64,000 nt of DNA from Planomonospora sp. ID67723 (GCF_015711605.1 NZ_JABTEZ010000001.1:2260001-2324000); one strand, 5' to 3'; positions 9,325 to 17,894 are shown, counted from the stretch's first letter. Program-made: numbers and translations. The notes: generated by a model not told the origin, from the sequence alone.

Positions 9325-9947
9325 CCGCCTGGTTGGTTCGGATCCTGCCTGACCTGCGGCGACGAGATGTCAACAACGACCTGGCCGACCCCGACCGGCT
9401 CCATAAGCGGATGATGATGCTGATGCCCGACGAGATGGGCGAGCGGGCCAGAGCCCAGACCGGGGTGCTGTTCCGGGTGGAGGACACCCGCAGCGGCCTG
9501 CAGATCCTGGTTCAAAGCAGTATGAAGCCGGACCTCTCCCGGTTGCCCGACGGCTATGGGGAGATCGCTCTACGCGAGCTCAACGGGTTGTTGTCGCGGC
9601 TCCAACCAGGTGTTCTGGTGCATTACCGCATCATCGCCAACCCCTCCAAGCGACTGGGCAAGAATGCCGGACCCAAAGCAGGGAAGATCGAGGCTCTGCG
9701 GGGTGCCGCGGCAGAGGAATGGTGGGTGACTCGTGCCGCCGCCAACGGACTGGCCGTCGCCGCTGTGTCCTCGCAGTCGCAGCAGGACATCCGGGCCAAG
9801 GGCACGGTCCGGCACGCCGCTGTGCGCTTCGACGGCAGCGCGACGGTGACCGACTCCGACACCTTGCGCGCGGCCGTGCTCCAGGGCGTCGGCCGAGGGA
9901 AGACCTACGGGTGCGGACTCCTCAGCCTCGCGTTGGCACAACGATGA
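9321..9947 (+). CDS. cas6e: Cas6e (CasE), crRNA-processing endoribonuclease
   Basis: A 208-residue protein from the GTG at 9321, overlapping the cas5 stop. It cuts the repeat hairpin of the long transcript and stays bound to the 3' end. DRLHKRMMMLMPDE holds the N-terminal histidine expected for catalysis, and the C-terminus has the glycine-rich GVGRGKTYGCGLLSLA loop of Cas6 ferredoxin folds. The repeats of both arrays have the matching palindrome (CCCCACGCCCGTGGGG). Confidence 0.95.
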   Translation: MTAWLVRILPDLRRRDVNNDLADPDRLHKRMMMLMPDEMGERARAQTGVLFRVEDTRSGLQILVQSSMKPDLSRLPDGYGEIALRELNGLLSRLQPGVLVHYRIIANPSKRLGKNAGPKAGKIEALRGAAAEEWWVTRAAANGLAVAAVSSQSQQDIRAKGTVRHAAVRFDGSATVTDSDTLRAAVLQGVGRGKTYGCGLLSLALAQR

Positions 9948-10924
9948 CCACTGCCGCCCGGCGTAAACTCGCCGCTCCCACCCTGGCGATGCTGCCTCGC
10001 ATCTCGGACTCGCTGTCGTTCCTGTACACCGAGGCGGTCCGGATCGTCCAGGACGACACCGGTGTCTGCGCACAGGTCGAGTCCTCCCGCGGAACCGACC
10101 GCGTCTACATCCCGACCGCAGCGCTGGCGTGCATACTTCTCGGGCCCGGCACGTCGATCACCCAGCCGGCCATGGCCACGATCGCCCGGCACGGCACCTC
10201 GCTGGTGTGCGTCGGGGCCGGCGGAGTACGGAGCTACTCCGGGATCATGCCCGCCTCGCTGACCACGGCATGGCTGGAGAAACAGGTCCGGGCCTGGGCG
10301 GATGACGACAGCCGCCTGGAGGTTGCGGTTCGGATGTATGAGGCGCGCTTCGGCTCGGCGTCCACCCCGGCCAGGGTGTCGCTCGCCCAGCTCCGCGGCA
10401 TGGAAGGGCAGCGCGTCAAAGCGTTGTACCGGCTACTTGCGACGAAGTACGGGATCAAGCGCTTCAAACGCAACTACGACCCGGATGCCTGGGACGAGCA
10501 GGACCCCGTCAACAAGGCACTGTCCGGCGCCAACTCCTGCATGTACGGCGTCGTCCATGCAGCGGTCCTGGCGCTCGGCTGCTCTCCGGCGCTGGGATTC
10601 GTCCACAGCGGCACCCAGATGGCCTTCGTCTACGATGTCGCCGACCTGTACAAGGCTCGGATCACCATTCCGTTGGCCTTCTCCCTGCACGCCTCCGAAG
10701 ATCCCGAACGGGAGGCCCGGAGACGCCTCCGGGAAGACTTCAGGGCGTTCAAGCTCATGCCACAGATCGTCGCCGACATCCAGACACTCATCGATCCCAT
10801 CGCCGAAAAAGCTTCGACGGTCGAGCGGAGCAGTGATCTCGTGCACCTATGGGACCCCCAGGCGGGCGCGCTTGCCGCAGGTGTGAACTATGGGTCCGAG
10901 ACCCTCGACTTTTCCCTGGAGTAG
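9944..10924 (+). CDS. cas1: Cas1e integrase
   Basis: A 326-residue protein starting at the ATG that overlaps the cas6e stop. Cas1 with Cas2 inserts new spacers at the leader end. The expected catalytic residues are visible: E in RGMEGQRVK, H in GFVHSG and D in YDVADLYK. The protein looks intact, so spacer uptake is probably possible. Three bases separate it from cas2. Confidence 0.97.
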   Translation: MTTAARRKLAAPTLAMLPRISDSLSFLYTEAVRIVQDDTGVCAQVESSRGTDRVYIPTAALACILLGPGTSITQPAMATIARHGTSLVCVGAGGVRSYSGIMPASLTTAWLEKQVRAWADDDSRLEVAVRMYEARFGSASTPARVSLAQLRGMEGQRVKALYRLLATKYGIKRFKRNYDPDAWDEQDPVNKALSGANSCMYGVVHAAVLALGCSPALGFVHSGTQMAFVYDVADLYKARITIPLAFSLHASEDPEREARRRLREDFRAFKLMPQIVADIQTLIDPIAEKASTVERSSDLVHLWDPQAGALAAGVNYGSETLDFSLE

Positions 10925-10927
10925 CCG

Positions 10928-11266
10928 ATGGCTTCGATGGTTGTCATCTCCACAACCGCGATTCCCGACCACGTCGGAGGAGCCCTCTCCCGCTGGCTCA
11001 TCGAGCCCTGCCCCGGGCTCTTCGTGGGCACCGTATCCGCTCGGGTTCGAGACGAACTCTGGTCGGCGGTCAGCGCAAGCGTGGGTGAGGGTTTGGCGGT
11101 TCTCGTCCATCCGGCGGACACCGAACAGGGATTCGCGATCCGTACGGCAGGCCAACGCCGACGCCATGTGATCGACTTCGACGGCCTGCAGTTGATTAGG
11201 TTCACTGCTGACGGCCTGAACGGTGCGTCTCGCTCGTCAGAAACTCCAAGTGCGATTGTGAAATAG
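10928..11266 (+). CDS. cas2: Cas2e, spacer-integration partner
   Basis: A 112-residue protein of the CT1978 (Cas2e) type, with VVISTTAIPDHVGGALSRWL at the N-terminus and GFAIRTAGQRRRHVIDFDG later. It bridges two Cas1 dimers. Its stop codon ends only 13 bp before the first repeat of array 2, so most of the leader of that array must lie inside the 3' part of cas2. The C-terminal tail after residue 95 (NGASRSSETPSAIVK) is longer than in E. coli and lies over the leader. Confidence 0.95.
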   Translation: MASMVVISTTAIPDHVGGALSRWLIEPCPGLFVGTVSARVRDELWSAVSASVGEGLAVLVHPADTEQGFAIRTAGQRRRHVIDFDGLQLIRFTADGLNGASRSSETPSAIVK

Positions 11267-11279
11267 CAGGTCGGTAAGT
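11266..11279 (+). promoter_or_regulatory. Leader end of CRISPR array 2, shared with array 1
   Basis: The 14 bp GCAGGTCGGTAAGT directly before the first repeat match the leader end of array 1 at 12 of 14 positions, in the same orientation to the repeat. Actinobacteria lack IHF, so a conserved leader-repeat junction may be what guides Cas1-Cas2; that role is inferred. Its first base is the last base of the cas2 stop codon. Confidence 0.6.
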
Positions 11280-13419
11280 GTCCTCCCCACGCCCGTGGGG
11301 GTGAGCCGAGATCCTCGTCACGGTTTTTGAGAGCCTGCACGTCCTCCCCACGCCCGTGGGGGTGAGCCGGTCCGCGACAGCGCGCCCATCATCCCCGACT
11401 GGTCCTCCCCACGCCCGTGGGGGTGAGCCACAGGCCCCCGCCCTCCCCTCAGGGAGAGCGGGGTCCTCCCCACGCCCGTGGGGGTGAGCCGAAACCTTGA
11501 ACCCGCATACCGGCGATCCAGCCGTCCTCCCCACGCCCGTGGGGGTGAGCCGGCCCTCGGTGGTCCCGGCCGGCGCGCGGTGGCGTCCTCCCCACGCCCG
11601 TGGGGGTGAGCCGAACGACGACTCGGGGTTGTCGAGGCTATCGAAGTCCTCCCCACGCCCGTGGGGGTGAGCCGGCTTTCTTGTCCCTGCTGATGTCCGG
11701 CAAGCGGTCCTCCCCACGCCCGTGGGGGTGAGCCGGTCAAGAAGCGCGACTTCCCCGCCCCTGCTGTGTCCTCCCCACGCCCGTGGGGGTGAGCCGCGGG
11801 GCAGGTCGTTGCCGCCCTCACTGCGAACGTCCTCCCCACGCCCGTGGGGGTGAGCCGGATGTGATGACGTCCCGCTTCTGCGTCAGATCGTCCTCCCCAC
11901 GCCCGTGGGGGTGAGCCGGTCGCCGAGGCCGCCCGGCTCTACGCCCTGAGGTCCTCCCCACGCCCGTGGGGGTGAGCCGAACCCGATCCCCTGGCCCGGC
12001 GCCTCCCGGCCGTCCTCCCCACGCCCGTGGGGGTGAGCCGGCGGTCAAACCGGCGACGACGCCTTCTTTGACGTCCTCCCCACGCCCGTGGGGGTGAGCC
12101 GATGCTCAGTACGAACCCGGCCGCGAGGGCCACGTCCTCCCCACGCCCGTGGGGGTGAGCCGCCGACGCCTACGTGCGCACGCTCTCCGCCCACGTCCTC
12201 CCCACGCCCGTGGGGGTGAGCCGACGGTGGCTCGATGGGGCCGGGAAGGGCTGATGTCCTCCCCACGCCCGTGGGGGTGAGCCGGCCGCCCAAGTGCTGC
12301 AGGCGCAGGGCATCCGTCCTCCCCACGCCCGTGGGGGTGAGCCGCCCTCGGCGAGGTCGGACCACTCCAGCGCGGAGTCCTCCCCACGCCCGTGGGGGTG
12401 AGCCGGACGGGTATCGACTGCGCCATCTACTGAGGGCGTCCTCCCCACGCCCGTGGGGGGTGAGCCGGCCGCGTACACCTCCGTGAGCGTGGCGGCCGAG
12501 TCCTCCCCACGCCCGTGGGGGTGAGCCGCCGCCCAGCAGCGGTGGGAACGACGCCAACGCGTCCTCCCCACGCCCGTGGGGGTGAGCCGGGGTCGGCCCA
12601 GGAGTCGGCGCCGCCGGGCAGTCCTCCCCACGCCCGTGGGGGTGAGCCGGCCGACGTGCGTACGAGCCGCGGTCCTGAGGGGTCCTCCCCACGCCCGTGG
12701 GGGTGAGCCGACGTACGCCTGAAAGCGCTGCTCGTCCAGCTCGTCCTCCCCACGCCCGTGGGGGTGAGCCGTTCCCCAGGTAGTTCGCCTGGTGGCTCAT
12801 GTTGTCCTCCCCACGCCCGTGGGGGTGAGCCGAACAGGATGTTGGAGCCGGCCATGTCCGGACCGTCCTCCCCACGCCCGTGGGGGTGAGCCGGTCTGCA
12901 CCGAGATGGCCGACCGATTCGTCAAGTCCTCCCCACGCCCGTGGGGGTGAGCCGACCGAGGCGGCCCTATTGCAGCTCGGCGCCAGGTCCTCCCCACGCC
13001 CGTGGGGGTGAGCCGGCGACGGAGCTGTCTGGGCGCATCCGGGAGAAGTCCTCCCCACGCCCGTGGGGGTGAGCCGAAGAGCAGCACCGCGCCGCGCGGC
13101 CCCACCCGTCCTCCCCACGCCCGTGGGGGTGAGCCGCCGGGTGCCACGCTCCCGGCGCGGCCGGGCGAGTCCTCCCCACGCCCGTGGGGGTGAGCCGGTG
13201 GAGCGGGAGATGCTGAGTTCGGTGCAGAAGTCCTCCCCACGCCCGTGGGGGTGAGCCGTACAGGTGCAGTCCGCCGCGGCGGGTGCGGACGTCCTCCCCA
13301 CGCCCGTGGGGGTGAGCCGTCCGCCGGGCGGATGACAGCGGCCACGTCGTCGTCCTCCCCACGCCCGTGGGGGTGAGCCGCAGAACTCCGGCGAGGATGT
13401 CGCCTGGAACACGTCCTCC
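11280..13419 (+). CRISPR. CRISPR array 2, main part: 35 repeats plus a split 36th
   Basis: Repeats GTCCTCCCCACGCCC then GTGGGGGTGAGCCG start at 11280 and recur about every 61 bp to 13352, with unique 31-33 bp spacers. They are almost perfectly conserved; the copy at 12438 has one extra G. The 36th repeat begins at 13413 and is broken after seven bases by the IS21 element. Repeat orientation puts the leader at the cas2 side, so the array is transcribed away from the cas operon, mirror-wise to array 1. Long open frames rich in SPPRAWGG, TPTGVGRT and HPHGRGED are only translations of the repeat. Confidence 0.98.
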
Positions 13420-13500
13420 TGTCAACGACGCTCGAACTCTGACCCCCTACCGACGACTGAAAGTTGACCCCCTGACGCTGATGTTGGTCACGGATTGTCG

Positions 13501-14298
13501 CTAATGGTCGTTGCCGGATTCGGCCGCAGGAATCCTGCCCAGATCACGGTTCTTCAGCCGGTAACTGTCTCCCTTCAAGCTGATGACCTCGGCGTGATGG
13601 ACGAGACGGTCGATCATCGCCGCGGCCACCACATCGTCGCCGAACACCTCACCCCAGCGCCCGAACGGCTTGTTGCTGGTGACGATCAGCGACGCCCGCT
13701 CGTAACGGCTGGACACCAGCTGGAAGAACAGGTTCGCCGCCTCGGCCTCGAACGGGATGTAGCCCACCTCATCGACGATCAACACCGGGATGCGGGAGAG
13801 CTTGACCAACTCGTCCTGCAACCGGCCGCCGGCATGTGCCTCGGCCAGGCGGGCGACCCATTCGGCCGCGGTGGCGAACGCGACCCGGTGACCAGCCTGA
13901 CAGGCCCGGATGCCCAGCCCGATCGACAGGTGCGTCTTGCCGGTGCCGGGCGGGCCGAGAAACACCACGTTCTCTCTGCCCACCACGAAGTCCAACGTGC
14001 CCAGATGAGCGATGACCTCGCGCTTGAGAGAGCGCTGATGATCGAAATCGAAGTCCTCCAGCGCCTTGCGCGCCGGGAAACGCGCCGCGCGGATGCGAGC
14101 CTCACCGCCGTGCGATTCGCGGGCGGCGACCTCACGCTGCAGGCAGGCGGCCAGGAACTCCTCATGGCTCCAGGACTCGGCCCGGGCGCGTTCGGCCAGG
14201 CGCTCCACCGCCGCCGCCAGCGACGGCGCCTTCAGCACCCGGGTCAGATAGGCCAGCTCAGCGGCGACGTTGCGCGAGCCGGTCGCAGCAGCGGCCAT
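13501..14298 (-). CDS. istB: IstB, ATPase helper of IS21 transposition
   Basis: A 265-residue AAA+ protein with Walker A GPPGTGKTHLSIGL, Walker B VLIVDEVGYIPFE and the family ending AMIDRLVHHAEVISLKGDSY. IstB loads DNA and directs the IstA transposase to its target. Its ATG overlaps the istA stop by one base (TGATG), typical of IS21 elements. Confidence 0.95.
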   Translation of the reverse strand: MAAAATGSRNVAAELAYLTRVLKAPSLAAAVERLAERARAESWSHEEFLAACLQREVAARESHGGEARIRAARFPARKALEDFDFDHQRSLKREVIAHLGTLDFVVGRENVVFLGPPGTGKTHLSIGLGIRACQAGHRVAFATAAEWVARLAEAHAGGRLQDELVKLSRIPVLIVDEVGYIPFEAEAANLFFQLVSSRYERASLIVTSNKPFGRWGEVFGDDVVAAAMIDRLVHHAEVISLKGDSYRLKNRDLGRIPAAESGNDH

Positions 14299-15521
14299 CA
14301 GGCCACCCCCTCGATGCCCAGCAGCGTGTCGTAGTCACTGAGCCGCCGCTGCTCGACCTCCAGCTCGGCCGCGGGCCGAGCGGCCTGGTTGACCGAGCGG
14401 CGCATCGCCGCCGCCGCGGCGGCGTGACCGGCATCAGTGATCGTCTGGTGGGCGGCCCAGCACCGCTCATGCCGGGCCACCAGACGACCGCCGCAGGTCA
14501 CGACCACCTGCTCCAGGTCGGCGGCGACCTCGACCAGCCGGCCAATGACCGACGGGTGGACCGAGTAGTCGTTGGAGGCGATGCGCACGTAGTGGTCGCG
14601 GGCCAGCCGGGTCGAGCTGCGCCAGCCGGTCACCGGGGCGACCGGCGGCAACGTGACCATCGCGGTCCGGTCGGCGTCGAGGCGGTCGATCGGCCGGCAC
14701 TCGATGCGCCGGTGATGACGCGCGTTGGCGCGATTCAGCCAGTCGGTCAGCTGGGCGTTGAAGTCGTGCGGGCCGGCGAAGGAGCGCCCCGGCAGGAACG
14801 AGGTCTCCAGATAGCCGTTGGCCCGTTCGACCAGGCCCTTTGCCTCGGGATCGGCCGGTCGGCACTGGTGGATGGCCACGCCCAGCGTTCCGCGGAACGC
14901 GCTGGCCTCGGTGGTCAGTTGCGGTCGGCCCGCCTTCCACTGCCCGATCGCGCTCTCGTTGTCCCACACCAGCGTCTTGGGCACCGCACCCAGAGCGGTC
15001 AGCAGGGCCCACATCCCGGCGAACAGGTCCCCGGCCGCGCGTGAGGGCAGCATGCGGGCCATCAGCCAGCGCGAGTAGCCGCTGACCATGACCAGCACCG
15101 GCAGGATCGCCGTCTGTCCGGCGCCCACCGGGATCCGCACCGGCGGGAACCACAGGTCGCACTGGGCCAGTTGCCCGGGCTGATACGTCGTGCGCGAGGC
15201 CGGGTCGGCGGGTTTGTAGTGCGGCCGCAGCAATTGGATGCGGTCCTTGAGCACGGTCAGGGAGTTCTGCCAGCCGATCCGCTCGGCGATCACGGTGGCC
15301 GGCATGTCCGGGAACTCCTCCAGCAGTTTGCGGATCTGCGGCTCGGCCGCGTCTGCGATCGATCCCTTGCTCGCCCGCCGGTACTTCGGCGGTTCTGTGG
15401 CCGCCAGCGCGCGCTTGACGGTGTTCTTCGAGATGCCCATCCGCCGAGCGATCGCCTTGATCGGCATGTTCTCGGCCCGGTGCAACCGGCGGGTCTCCGC
15501 CCAGTCCTCCACCTTGATCAC
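14298..15521 (-). CDS. istA: IstA, DDE transposase of IS21
   Basis: A 407-residue protein with an N-terminal helix-turn-helix (IKAIARRMGISKNTVKRAL) and an integrase core. The acidic triad is visible as D in AQCDLWF, D in LVWDNESA and E in AKGLVERANGY. It cuts and joins the element ends. The length is somewhat short for IS21 IstA but no break is seen. Confidence 0.94.
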   Translation of the reverse strand: MIKVEDWAETRRLHRAENMPIKAIARRMGISKNTVKRALAATEPPKYRRASKGSIADAAEPQIRKLLEEFPDMPATVIAERIGWQNSLTVLKDRIQLLRPHYKPADPASRTTYQPGQLAQCDLWFPPVRIPVGAGQTAILPVLVMVSGYSRWLMARMLPSRAAGDLFAGMWALLTALGAVPKTLVWDNESAIGQWKAGRPQLTTEASAFRGTLGVAIHQCRPADPEAKGLVERANGYLETSFLPGRSFAGPHDFNAQLTDWLNRANARHHRRIECRPIDRLDADRTAMVTLPPVAPVTGWRSSTRLARDHYVRIASNDYSVHPSVIGRLVEVAADLEQVVVTCGGRLVARHERCWAAHQTITDAGHAAAAAAMRRSVNQAARPAAELEVEQRRLSDYDTLLGIEGVA

Positions 15522-15592
15522 CCTCCACGATGACAGCGGAGGGGTCAGATTTCGGCCGTCGCCTGAGAGTCAGTTTTCACGCGTCGTCGACA

Positions 15593-15802
15593 CCTCCCCA
15601 CGCTCGTGGGGGTGAGCCGAGCTGCGAGGTCTGCGGCAGCACGACGGCGATGTCCTCCCCACGCCCGTGGGGGTGAGCCGTCCTTGGCCCGTTCGACGGG
15701 CCGGGACTCGAAGTCCTCCCCACGCTCGTGGGGGCGAGCTGATCGACCGTGACCTCTCCCAGCCGCGCGAGCAGTCGTCCCTACGCTCGTGGGGATGATC
15801 TC
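15593..15802 (+). CRISPR. CRISPR array 2, distal end beyond the IS21 element
   Basis: The second half of the split repeat (15593-15619) is followed by repeats at 15652, 15713 and 15774. Three of these carry CGCTCGTGGGG instead of CGCCCGTGGGG, and the last two have further changes, so this is the old trailer end. Array 2 therefore has 39 repeats and 38 spacers in total. Three spacers are now separated from the leader promoter by the IS. Confidence 0.93.
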
Positions 15803-15929
15803 TGCGCCGCCTCTATCATTCGGGTGACAGTAGGTGATCCCAGTGATCCAAAACATGCGGCGCGAGCCATATGCGGGCCAAGAACCCGAGGAGCCGGGAG
15901 AAATTGCAGATCATGGCTTGATCGGGGAG

Positions 15930-15976
15930 GGGCCTCCGGAGCCGGGAGCGCAAGTTCGAATCTTGCAGGGGGCACG
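15930..15976 (+). pseudogene. tRNA 3'-end remnant (possible attachment site)
   Basis: The sequence GCAAG-TTCGAAT-CTTGC (15951-15967) is a perfect T-arm and loop, followed by AGGGGGCA as the 3' acceptor strand. CTCCGGA upstream could be the remains of an anticodon loop reading CCG (arginine), but no matching 5' acceptor or D-arm is present and no CCA is encoded. A copied tRNA 3' end of this kind is the usual footprint of an integrated element. No integrase gene is in the window, so this stays an inference. Confidence 0.5.
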
Positions 15977-15991
15977 CATAGTGCGTTAAGG

Positions 15992-16022
15992 CGGGACAAG
16001 CCAATGCTTGTCCCGCTTTTTA
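15992..16022 (+). terminator. Strong intrinsic terminator
   Basis: The 10-bp stem GCGGGACAAG / CTTGTCCCGC closes a six-base loop and is followed by TTTTT. It stands 16 bp after the tRNA-like end, as expected for a terminator that once belonged to a full tRNA gene. It also isolates array 2 from the genes to the right. Confidence 0.85.
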
Positions 16023-16107
16023 GCGTTTGAGTTTCGGTCGGGTGGTTCGACCTGAAGGTCTGCAGAAGCGATCATCGTGATGGCTGCCGGAGGTTACGCT
16101 TGGCGCC

Positions 16108-16407
16108 GTGGCGGAGTTGAGTGAGGCGCAGTCGGACGCGCTGGTCGAGCAGGCCACCGTTGACGCCTACGACGACGATGAGTGGCTCTCCGGGTTCCAC
16201 GTCATGATCGAGGACAATCTGGCGATGCCGTTCCGGACGACCGTCTTGGGCGTCGAGGTCACGGTCAAAGGGGTCGAGCTGCGGGCGGGGAGCGGGATCG
16301 TTGCGATCTGTGTCCGGGGACGGCACCGTCAGGCGATCGGCATCCTCGACCTTCCGCTGCCGGATCCACCGCCCGAAGGTTCCGAGTGGATCGAGGCATA
16401 CCGGTAA
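16108..16407 (+). CDS. CcbP-like calcium-binding protein
   Basis: A 99-residue soluble acidic protein from a GTG start. AYDDDEWLSGFHVMIEDNL, then FRTTVLGVEVTVKGVEL and the ending PPPEGSEWIEAYR match my memory of the small CcbP family of calcium-binding proteins first described in cyanobacteria. There is no signal peptide or membrane segment. Neither neighbour explains its role, and the next gene is only a fragment. Confidence 0.6.
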   Translation: MAELSEAQSDALVEQATVDAYDDDEWLSGFHVMIEDNLAMPFRTTVLGVEVTVKGVELRAGSGIVAICVRGRHRQAIGILDLPLPDPPPEGSEWIEAYR

Positions 16408-16420
16408 GGGGTCCCTGACG

Positions 16421-16534
16421 GTGAGCGAGTACCAGCCCTACGAGATCCTCGCGGCGGACCGCCCGCTGGATGCCCGGCAGCAGGCCGAGGTCCGCGCGTC
16501 CTCGACCCGGGCCGCGATCACCGCCATCAGCTGA
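16421..16534 (+). pseudogene. N-terminal fragment of a conserved actinobacterial protein
   Basis: The frame starting at the GTG of 16421 encodes SEYQPYEILAADRPLDARQQ then AEVRASSTRAAITAIS and a stop. This resembles the first 35 residues of a several-hundred-residue actinobacterial protein with the start SEYQYYEFLA-DRPL. The rest is missing and the toxin-antitoxin promoter follows at once, so the gene was cut, probably when that module arrived. The family function is unknown to me. Confidence 0.5.
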
Positions 16535-16557
16535 TGTACATCTGATACATTCATGAC
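16533..16557 (+). promoter_or_regulatory. Toxin-antitoxin operator/promoter
   Basis: Just before the antitoxin start lie GATGTACATC (a perfect palindrome) and the related GATACATTC, with TGATACAT able to serve as a -10 region. Phd/YefM antitoxins usually bind such palindromes and repress their own operon. The assignment rests on position and symmetry. Confidence 0.45.
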
Positions 16558-16839
16558 ATGAGCGAGCCGGTGATCGAGTCCATGGCAGATGTCCGTAGCC
16601 ACCTGGCGGATGTTATCGATAGAGCTCGTCGGGATGAGACCCCGACAATCATCACTCGACGCGGCAAGCAAGAGGCGGTGGTGATCGACATCCACGAGTA
16701 CCAGCGTCTGCGTCACATCGCAGAGCAGGTCGAAGAGTCCTGGCTCAATCAGCTGGCTGACGAAGCGGAGTCCGAAGGCACGGCGGGATCCGTCTCTCTC
16801 GAGGAGATGGCCGCTCTGCTCCGCGCCCAGCAGGCTTGA
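16558..16839 (+). CDS. Phd/YefM-type antitoxin
   Basis: A 93-residue protein. SMADVRSHLADVIDRARRDE and TIITRRGKQEAVVIDIHEYQ are the typical DNA-binding half of Phd/YefM antitoxins, and the rest is the toxin-wrapping tail. The stop codon overlaps the start of the next gene by four bases. It would neutralise the toxin and repress the pair. Confidence 0.88.
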   Translation: MSEPVIESMADVRSHLADVIDRARRDETPTIITRRGKQEAVVIDIHEYQRLRHIAEQVEESWLNQLADEAESEGTAGSVSLEEMAALLRAQQA

Positions 16840-17123
16840 TCTCCTTGGGATACATCACGCGGTTCACTCCGCACGCCCAACGGGACATGCTCAAGATTCC
16901 TCGCCCGGACGCCCTGCGGATTCTGTACCGCCTCGCCGAACTGCAGAAGGCGATGGACAGCGGGGACACCGCCGCTTTCGACACCAAGGCTCTTCAAGGA
17001 CATGACGCCCGGTGGCGGCTCCGGGTGGGGGACTATCGTGTCGTATACACGATCGAGGACGGCCAACTGATCGTGTGGGTCCTGGCCGTCGGCAATCGCC
17101 GTGACATCTACCGCAGCCTGTAG
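16836..17123 (+). CDS. RelE/ParE-superfamily toxin
   Basis: A 95-residue protein from a TTG start overlapping the antitoxin stop (TTGA). LQGHDARWRLRVGDYRVVYT then IEDGQLIVWVLAVGNRRDIY is the classic RelE core; RelE-type toxins cut mRNA on the ribosome. Basic residues R and K of the core and the terminal tyrosine are kept. An IS3 remnant begins directly after the stop codon. Confidence 0.88.
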   Translation: MISLGYITRFTPHAQRDMLKIPRPDALRILYRLAELQKAMDSGDTAAFDTKALQGHDARWRLRVGDYRVVYTIEDGQLIVWVLAVGNRRDIYRSL

Positions 17124-17894
17124 ACCTCGGTGCGGGACCAGGCGCCCTCTTGGCGCCCTGCAGCGTCTCGCGCTTGAGCGTGGCATTGAACGCCTCCGCG
17201 GCGGCGTTGTCCGCACTGGAGCCGACCGCGCCCATCGACCGGCGCACCCCCAGCTCGGCGCACACGGCAGCGAAGGCGGCCGAGGCGTACTGCGCCCGTG
17301 ATCGGCATGGAAGACCGCCCCGGCCAGGGTGCCGCCCCGGGTGGCGGCCGCGGTCCGCAGCGCGTCGATCACCAGCTCGGTGCGCATATGGTCGGCGATC
17401 GACCAGCCCGCCAGGCGACGCGAGTGCAGATCGATCACCGTCGCCAGATAGAGGAACCGGCCGTCGCCGGTCGGCAGGTAGGTGATGTCGCCGACGTAGC
17501 GGGTGTTCGGCGCGGACGCGGTGAAGTCACGCTCCAGCAGGTCGGGCACCGCCTGCCCGGCCGGTTCGGGCACCGTGGTGCGGACCTTCCTGCGCAGGTG
17601 TACCCCGACGACACCGTGCGCGCGCATCACCCGCGCCACCCGCTTGCGGTTGACCGCCTCGCCCGCATCCCGCAGCTCAGCGGTGATGCGCGGGCTGCCG
17701 TAGGTGCCGTCGAACGCGGCGTGGATCTTCTTGATCCGGTGCGCGAGGTCGGCGTCGGCCGCCGCTCGCGCGGCCCGGAGCGGGGCGGCGGCCCGCCACC
17801 GGTAGAAGCCCGAGCGGGAGACCTCCAGCACCCGGCACAGCCGCTTGACGCCGAAGGCGCTCGCGTGGTCGGCGACGAACTGGAAGCGGCTCAC
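17124..17894 (-). pseudogene. IS3-family transposase orfB, frameshifted and truncated
   Basis: The N-terminal two thirds (FQFVADHASAFGVKRLCRVL, TYGSPRITAELRDAGEAVNR, RYVGDITYLPTGDGRFLYLA) are a standard IS3 integrase. At about 17296 one base is missing after HADHG, and the protein goes on in another frame as ASAAFAAVCAELGVRRSMG up to FNATLKRETLQG. The usual C-terminus with its RRRHS motif is absent, and the sequence meets the toxin gene instead. It cannot make a working transposase. Confidence 0.85.

Larger units (their letters stand above)
13420..15592 (-). mobile_element. IS21-family element inserted in a CRISPR repeat
   Basis: The 2173-bp element has ends TGTCAACGACGC (left) and TGTCGACGACGC (right, inverted), followed on both sides by further partly matching sequence. 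It carries istA and istB on the minus strand. The 5-bp sequence CCTCC is present on both sides (13415-13419 and 15593-15597). Removing the element and one CCTCC restores an ordinary repeat, GTCCTCCCCACG and so on. Both genes look intact, so the insertion is probably recent. Confidence 0.95.

Noticed and set aside
11202-13425. Proline- and glycine-rich frames up to 455 residues over array 2
   Set aside because: They are the same repeat artefact on both strands of array 2.
15830-15976. A complete tRNA gene
   Set aside because: The T-arm and 3' acceptor fit, but no 5' acceptor, no D-arm and no proper anticodon stem could be paired.
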